11,201 nt of DNA, from NCBI GenBank assembly GCA_945906715.1, contig CAMDRK010000065.1, positions 1-11,201 on the forward strand. Direction: 5' to 3'. This DNA is from Nitrospira lenta. GTDB lineage: Bacteria > Nitrospirota > Nitrospiria > Nitrospirales > Nitrospiraceae. Under the pieces are notes generated by a model. It was not told the DNA's origin. It was given only the letters and a program-made list of their open reading frames with translations, and made no database searches. A program made the position numbers and the translations under genes. Positions 7,336-11,201 of the stretch are shown here, piece by piece. Each line of letters starts with the position of its first letter. Within the stretch, counting starts at the first letter, position 1.

Positions 7336-7533
7336 GTAGGATGCTCAAAAAGGCCAGCCTTCTCACCCGCTCAACCCTGGCGCGCCAAGACGCGCCTTAT
7401 CCCAAGCAAGGCCGCAGCGACTGCAGTAGGCTGAGGTTGAGGTCAAGGTTGAGCGAAGATCAGACTTTCGTTATCTCAACCTTAGCCTGAACCTCAACCT
7501 TCTTCGTGCTGGCGGGCTTTTTCAGCATCCTGC
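7336..7533. repeat. nested palindromic repeat, copy 1 (198 bp)
   Basis: The outer arms GTAGGATGCT (7336-7345) and AGCATCCTGC (7524-7533) pair over 10 bp with one G-T. Pairing continues after one mismatch through AAAAAG (7347-7352) with CTTTTT (7517-7522). Inside lies a conserved box AGCAAGGCCGCAGCGA (7405-7420). An inner stem follows, made of four hexamers per arm: GCTGAG GTTGAG GTCAAG at 7430-7447 plus GTTGAG to 7453, opposite CTCAAC CTTAGC CTGAAC at 7475-7492 plus CTCAAC to 7498. The distal arm starts GCTGGCGGGC (7508-7517). A GC hairpin (GGCGCG/CGCGCC, 7379-7396) is present only in this copy. The right edge touches the moxR stop codon. No ORF of note is inside. Confidence 0.85.
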
Positions 7534-8474
7534 TAAACAGGGACGGGGACGGTCTCGACAATATCGAGCACCATGCGCTCCGCCTGTTCAAAGCTCTGTG
7601 TCCGCATGCCATGGGTCCGGTTCAACATGACGCGGTGGGACAGCACGATCGGCGCCAGTTCTTTGATGTCGTCGGGAAGGCAATAGTCGCGTCCGCGGAC
7701 GACCGCCAACGCTTTGGCCGCCTTGCTCAGCCCTAGCGCTCCACGCGTGCTGACCCCCAGGGACAAGAGCTCGCTCTGACGGGTGGCTTGAACGATCGCG
7801 AGCAGATAGTCCGTCAGACTCTCCTCCATATGGACCTGATCCACACGGGTCTGCAAAGCCAACACTTCCTGTGCCGACAGTACCGCTTCCAACGTGTCAG
7901 CGGGATGCAACGAATAGGGACGGTCGAGCACCTTTCGCTCTTCCTCTGGCGTGGGATATCCAATACAGAGACGCATCAGAAACCGGTCGAGTTGGGATTC
8001 CGGAAGGGGAAACGTCCCATGATATTCAGCGGGATTCTGCGTGGCAATAACCATAAAGGGCTGCTCAAGCGGATGCGTCTGATTGTCGACGGAAATCTGC
8101 GCCTCGCTCATGGCCTCCAGGAGACTGCTCTGAGTCTTCGGCGTGGTGCGATTGATCTCGTCCGCTAACACGACGTTGGCGAAAATCGGACCAGGGATGA
8201 ACTCAAATCCTTGTTTTTGCCTGTTAAACATGGAGACGCCGACGATGTCGGAAGGCAACAGGTCGCTGGTGAATTGAATACGCTTGAACGAACAATCCAG
8301 TGATCGGGCCAAGCTGTGTGCCAGCGTGGTTTTGCCAACACCTGGCACATCTTCAAGCAGAAGATGGCCGCGGGCCAGAAGGCAGACCACCGCCATTTCG
8401 ATCACGTGGGCTTTTCCCTTGATGACCAGCGCAATATTGTCCTGGATCGACCGGATGGTGTGCGATGAATTCAT
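7533..8474 (-). CDS. moxR: MoxR-family AAA+ ATPase
   Basis: The 313-residue protein is a standard-length MoxR ATPase. Walker A is 'EDVPGVGKTT' (41-50, Lys48), Walker B 'VVLADEINR' (101-109, Asp105-Glu106), sensor 1 Asn147 in 'ATQNPAE', and the arginine-containing 'LPESQLDRF' ends near 165. A lid domain fills the C-terminal part, with 'STRGALGLSKAAKALA' as its conserved helix. MoxR ATPases are thought to remodel or activate partner proteins in an ATP-dependent way; here the partners are likely the DUF58 and TgpA-like products downstream. The start ATG 8474 lacks a strong Shine-Dalgarno sequence but has a candidate promoter 56-84 bases upstream. Its TAG stop (7533-7535) merges with the edge of repeat copy 1. 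Confidence 0.95.
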   Translation of the reverse strand: MNSSHTIRSIQDNIALVIKGKAHVIEMAVVCLLARGHLLLEDVPGVGKTTLAHSLARSLDCSFKRIQFTSDLLPSDIVGVSMFNRQKQGFEFIPGPIFANVVLADEINRTTPKTQSSLLEAMSEAQISVDNQTHPLEQPFMVIATQNPAEYHGTFPLPESQLDRFLMRLCIGYPTPEEERKVLDRPYSLHPADTLEAVLSAQEVLALQTRVDQVHMEESLTDYLLAIVQATRQSELLSLGVSTRGALGLSKAAKALAVVRGRDYCLPDDIKELAPIVLSHRVMLNRTHGMRTQSFEQAERMVLDIVETVPVPV

Positions 8475-8529
8475 GTTGGGATTAGTGGACCTGGTGGTTC
8501 AGGCATGGATGGTGATCTAACACGTTCGA

Positions 8530-8558
8530 AGTCTAACAAAGGGTCTCTAGATGGTCAA
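8530..8558 (-). promoter_or_regulatory. sigma70-type promoter for moxR
   Basis: On the minus strand, TTGACC (8553-8558) and TAGACT (8530-8535) are exactly 17 bases apart, with a predicted start near 8523, about 50 bases before the moxR ATG. This gives moxR its own promoter, independent of the methyltransferase-like gene upstream. Confidence 0.55.
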
Positions 8559-8724
8559 TTTTCACGCGAGTTTTTGCATCGACCAGTCGAGAGATGGCGA
8601 TTCGCAGGGCTTTGCGCCGGTGGGGCTGCTCGCGTTCAACTTTATCGGGCGCGGAAAGGTTATATTCTGAACACGAGAACCTCGGTGGCTCGCTCGTGTG
8701 CCACAACAACAGCAGGACTGTCCC
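8559..8724. other. non-coding stretch between moxR promoter and repeat copy 2
   Basis: I see no convincing gene here; short open frames on both strands lack protein-like patterns and ribosome binding sites. There is a 7-bp inverted repeat, ACACGAG (8671-8677) with CTCGTGT (8693-8699), around a 15-base loop. It lies directly beside repeat copy 2 and may be part of a larger version of that element. Confidence 0.4.
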
Positions 8725-8878
8725 GCAAGAGGCTCAAAAAATTTTGTCCAGCAAGGCCGCAGCGAGATGAGATAGGCTGAGGTCAAGGTTAAGGTTGAGT
8801 AAGGTCCCGACTTTTTGTTCTCAGCCTCAACCTAAGCCTTAACCTTCAAATAGCTGGCGGGCCTTTTCAGCCTCTTGC
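8725..8878. repeat. nested palindromic repeat, copy 2 (154 bp)
   Basis: The outer arms GCAAGAGGCT (8725-8734) and AGCCTCTTGC (8869-8878) pair perfectly over 10 bp. The conserved box AGCAAGGCCGCAGCGA is at 8750-8765. The inner stem has four hexamers per arm: GCTGAG GTCAAG GTTAAG (8776-8793) plus GTTGAG to 8799, opposite CTCAGC CTCAAC CTAAGC (8820-8837) plus CTTAAC to 8843. The 20-base loop shares GACTTT with copy 1. The distal arm starts GCTGGCGGGC (8853-8862). The orientation is the same as copy 1. Its right edge touches the TAG stop of the methyltransferase-like gene. Confidence 0.85.
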
Positions 8879-10191
8879 TATTCCGGCACGAGGATTAGCA
8901 TCCAAGGAGGGCTTTCTTCGACCATGTCAGAAAACCGTCTCGCGGTACTACTGGCAGGGATTCCTGGAAAGACGGCGCCTCGTCGAATCTGAATGGAACG
9001 GAAACGATAGGAGGGGGCCTGCGTCGGGAGCAAGGGGAGGACTCGCGGGATTTCTCTACGTAACGGGCCGCAGTCCGACAAACGAAGGGTCTCGCCGATC
9101 TCAAGGCACGAGAGCCGCTCGAAAATCTCGCCGAATACCACCGGAAGATTGTCCGATGTAAATGGTTGATTATTCGGTCGATAGCGGACGTCGTCGAGAA
9201 GTTGCGCCAGCATTTCCCAGAAAACCTGGGTGTCGACGGCTCCGAGAATACAGAGGAGACCTCGACGCGCCAGGAGATCAAGCAGCGCGAGGGGACCTCG
9301 AATTTCGAACTTCCATGGCGGAAAGAGGAGCGCGCGGTCTCCATGCTGGACTTCTAAGGCCGGTTCCCCTGAAAAGTGGGTATGCCGGAACGTGCCTTTA
9401 GTTCGATGGAGCTCTTGGGTGATGATTTGATCGGACAATCTGGTCGGTTCATAGGCAAACGTGGGTGTCGCAGGAGCCCAGCAGGTCGCGATCGTGTAAC
9501 GGGGCGCAAGCTTCCTAGTCTGATCGAGGCTGCCCAGGTCGTACATGTCCTGATTCCCGTAGAATTGAAACGAGAGCCCGGTCCGAGACCGTAAACCGTT
9601 GAGGCGTTCCCGTTCTGGATGGAGCGGGCCGCCCAGCTTTGAGCCTGGCTGAAGCCGATCAAGCGAATGAAGAATTAACTCGCGCTGCCGCTGATGAAGG
9701 GGAACCACATATTGCTCAACCAGTTCCGTGGCAAACGATAGGTCGCCGGCTCCCACATCGAGCAAGGAAGCCACGTCCGCTTCGAGGAGCAGGTCAAAGG
9801 GATTGGAGGAGGAATGGGCGAATGTTTCAACCCCCTCGCTCTGCAAGGAGGCCACTGGCCACTGCAGCACCGGGCCATCAATGACACCGAACCATACACA
9901 GAGGGCCCGCACGGCTTTTGTCGGGGGAAGCCCTGTCAGTTCTTTGAGCCTGGAGCCTGGTAAGTTTTGAATACTAGCGGCTTCTGAGTTTCCCAAGGCC
10001 ACAGTAATCGCATCACGGATGATGACGGGAAGATCGACGCGATGGGCTTCTTCGATCAACCGTTTCAATGTTGCCGTAAGCTGCTTGGCCTCAACGAGTT
10101 TGCGTGAGGCCTCCCACTCCTTCTCGCGTTCCTGCAAGAGTTGGGTGACCTGTGAGCGAAAGTCTGCAAGAACCTGTGCGGTAGAATTCAT
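8878..10191 (-). CDS. putative SAM-dependent methyltransferase-like protein
   Basis: The 437-residue product is not from a family I can name. An N-terminal charged helical or coiled-coil region (about 5-50) precedes a SAM-binding motif I, 'SLLDVGAGDLSFATELV' (142-158), with Asp145, Gly147, Gly149 and Asp150. A possible motif IV-like segment is 'YTIATCWAPATPTFAYEP' (232-249). The remaining 190 residues contain no pattern I can assign. It is therefore probably a class I methyltransferase or a degenerate relative; the substrate is unknown. The ATG at 10191 has no Shine-Dalgarno sequence, but an in-frame stop lies upstream with no other start codon between. It precedes moxR on the same strand, separated by repeat copy 2 and the moxR promoter, and is divergent from the ChaN-like gene. 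Confidence 0.75.
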   Translation of the reverse strand: MNSTAQVLADFRSQVTQLLQEREKEWEASRKLVEAKQLTATLKRLIEEAHRVDLPVIIRDAITVALGNSEAASIQNLPGSRLKELTGLPPTKAVRALCVWFGVIDGPVLQWPVASLQSEGVETFAHSSSNPFDLLLEADVASLLDVGAGDLSFATELVEQYVVPLHQRQRELILHSLDRLQPGSKLGGPLHPERERLNGLRSRTGLSFQFYGNQDMYDLGSLDQTRKLAPRYTIATCWAPATPTFAYEPTRLSDQIITQELHRTKGTFRHTHFSGEPALEVQHGDRALLFPPWKFEIRGPLALLDLLARRGLLCILGAVDTQVFWEMLAQLLDDVRYRPNNQPFTSDNLPVVFGEIFERLSCLEIGETLRLSDCGPLRREIPRVLPLLPTQAPSYRFRSIQIRRGAVFPGIPASSTARRFSDMVEESPPWMLILVPE

Positions 10192-10334
10192 GAGTCGGTT
10201 GGTGTAGGGCGCGCAGACCGTGGAGTCGCGATGACATCAATCAATTGTGACTGTGTGGCAGCATAGCGACCTAGTCCACGGGCGTCAAGGTTTCCGTCTT
10301 GCCCATCCCGAGAGACCTGTGTTAGGTAGAGGCT
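10192..10334. promoter_or_regulatory. divergent intergenic region
   Basis: This 143-base gap must carry the start signals for the methyltransferase-like gene (minus) and the ChaN-like gene (plus). I see no promoter close to consensus for either, and no inverted repeat that would suggest an operator. Confidence 0.4.
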
Positions 10335-11201
10335 ATGGACAAGACAGCGGCGCCGCTCGCTATGCGAGCGATCTTTGTGACATTCAAGGTACTGCTGGCC
10401 GTCGGGGTATTGTGGTTTACCGCAGCCTGCGCGAGCGGAGGCGGCGCTGGATCCTCTGCTGTCGTACAGGACGGGCAACATACGCCGTTCAAGGAATGGC
10501 AGATTATTGATACGGCGACGGGGCAGCCGGTTTCTCCCGAACAATGGGCCGCGTTGCTGCGCCAGCAAGACATCATTTATCTTGGCGAAGAGCATCACAA
10601 TCGGTTTCATATTGATGCGGCAATGACAGTGCTCCGGGGACTGAATGCAGAGGGACGTACCCCGGCCTTAGCTATGGAAATGTTCGGCTGGGACGGCCAA
10701 CCGGCATTGGATCAATATGTTTCAGGGCCGGACATGAACCGCCAGGAATTCCTGGAGGCCGCCAGATGGCAACAGAACTGGGGTGGCGCATTCGAGGATT
10801 ATGAGCCGCTGGTCCAGCTGGCCAAAGAACACCATTGGACGGTGGATGCCATGAATCCTCCGAAGCCGTTGGTACGGATCGTCGCCAAGAACGGCCTGGC
10901 CCAAGCGGAATCTGATCCCATGATGGCGCAATGGGACATGAAGGGTGAAGCCATTGTCGATGATCCGATCTATCGAATGCGTATCCTTCAACAGCTCCAG
11001 GCTTGTCATGGTAAAGGAGACGACAGCCTCTATCGGACGATGCTCGAAGCCTCCATGGTTCGCGACGAAGGGATGGCCAAGACGCTGGTCCGACGCCTCA
11101 ACCGGATTCGCTTGGGGGCCGATCCCACAGCTGGCCCGCTGGTGAGCTATACAGGGGCCGGGCACATTCAGTACAACCTTCCAGTTCCGAAACGAGTGAT
11201 C
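10335..11201 (+). CDS. ChaN/Tiki-like (DUF399, haem-binding uptake) lipoprotein, 3' partial
   Basis: The frame is open from ATG 10335 to the window edge (289 codons, no stop). A signal segment (10-31) ends at a probable lipobox T-A-A-C with Cys32. The mature part has ChaN-family marks: 'YLGEEHHNRFH' (82-92) with the conserved G-E-x-H, 'ALAMEMFGWDGQPALDQY', 'YEPLVQLAKEHHWTVDAMN', 'RDEGMAKTL' and, near the end, 'YTGAGHIQYNLP'. Related proteins include Campylobacter ChaN, a haem-binding lipoprotein, and the wider Tiki/EreA-like fold, some of which are metal-dependent hydrolases. A periplasmic or outer-membrane haem or metal role is likely but not proven. AGAGG lies just before the start; ATG 10362 is an alternative. 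Confidence 0.87.
   Translation, partial: MDKTAAPLAMRAIFVTFKVLLAVGVLWFTAACASGGGAGSSAVVQDGQHTPFKEWQIIDTATGQPVSPEQWAALLRQQDIIYLGEEHHNRFHIDAAMTVLRGLNAEGRTPALAMEMFGWDGQPALDQYVSGPDMNRQEFLEAARWQQNWGGAFEDYEPLVQLAKEHHWTVDAMNPPKPLVRIVAKNGLAQAESDPMMAQWDMKGEAIVDDPIYRMRILQQLQACHGKGDDSLYRTMLEASMVRDEGMAKTLVRRLNRIRLGADPTAGPLVSYTGAGHIQYNLPVPKRVI

Noticed and set aside
7336..8878. The two repeats as a CRISPR array or as insertion-sequence ends of a composite transposon
   Set aside because: There are no regularly spaced spacers, no transposase, and the segment between them is an ordinary moxR gene in its usual neighbourhood.
10188..10610. 140-codon minus-strand open frame that would precede the methyltransferase-like gene
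   Set aside because: It lies antisense to the signal peptide and N-terminus of the ChaN-like lipoprotein and has low-complexity composition.
10722..11165. 147-codon minus-strand open frame inside the ChaN-like gene
   Set aside because: The plus strand carries conserved ChaN motifs through the same bases; the minus frame is a shadow.

Overview
The window (about 11.2 kb, moderately GC-rich) reads as an ordinary chromosomal segment of a Gram-negative bacterium. Two lipoproteins, a TgpA/DUF58/MoxR set and a DUF502 membrane protein fit a diderm. The gene style and the two dispersed palindromic repeats resemble what I recall from Nitrospira (Nitrospirota). That assignment is inference from memory, not a search result. 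I see no phage, transposase, integrase or CRISPR.

Layout. (1) 41-1589, minus strand: a compact operon of a DUF502 two-TM membrane protein, a GNAT acetyltransferase and a small SmpA/BamE-like lipoprotein. (2) 1743-2033, plus strand: a Trm112-like small protein, divergent from that operon. (3) 2235-3660, minus strand: four small genes, namely a possible zinc-ribbon protein, a two-TM protein and two unrecognised soluble proteins. One of them has a good sigma70 promoter. (4) 3851-3925, plus strand: tRNA-Gly(GCC) with encoded CCA and a strong promoter. (5) 4005-10191, minus strand: TgpA-type transglutaminase, DUF58 protein, MoxR AAA+ ATPase, then a 437-residue protein with a SAM-methyltransferase motif I. 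(6) 10335 to the end, plus strand: a ChaN/Tiki-like lipoprotein cut off by the window edge.

How the genes fit together. MoxR, DUF58 and TgpA are a widely conserved trio. The ATPase is thought to act as a chaperone or remodeller for the DUF58 partner, and TgpA has a periplasmic transglutaminase-like Cys-His-Asp site. Here DUF58 and TgpA overlap by 11 bases, while MoxR has its own candidate promoter and is fenced off on both sides.

The most interesting non-coding signal is that fence. Two same-orientation copies of a nested palindrome lie at 7336-7533 and 8725-8878. Each has an outer 10-bp stem and an inner stem built of four hexamers per arm. The outer arms differ between copies by compensatory changes, and in both copies the element abuts the TAG stop codon of the upstream gene. 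This looks like a structured repeat family that occupies gene 3' ends.
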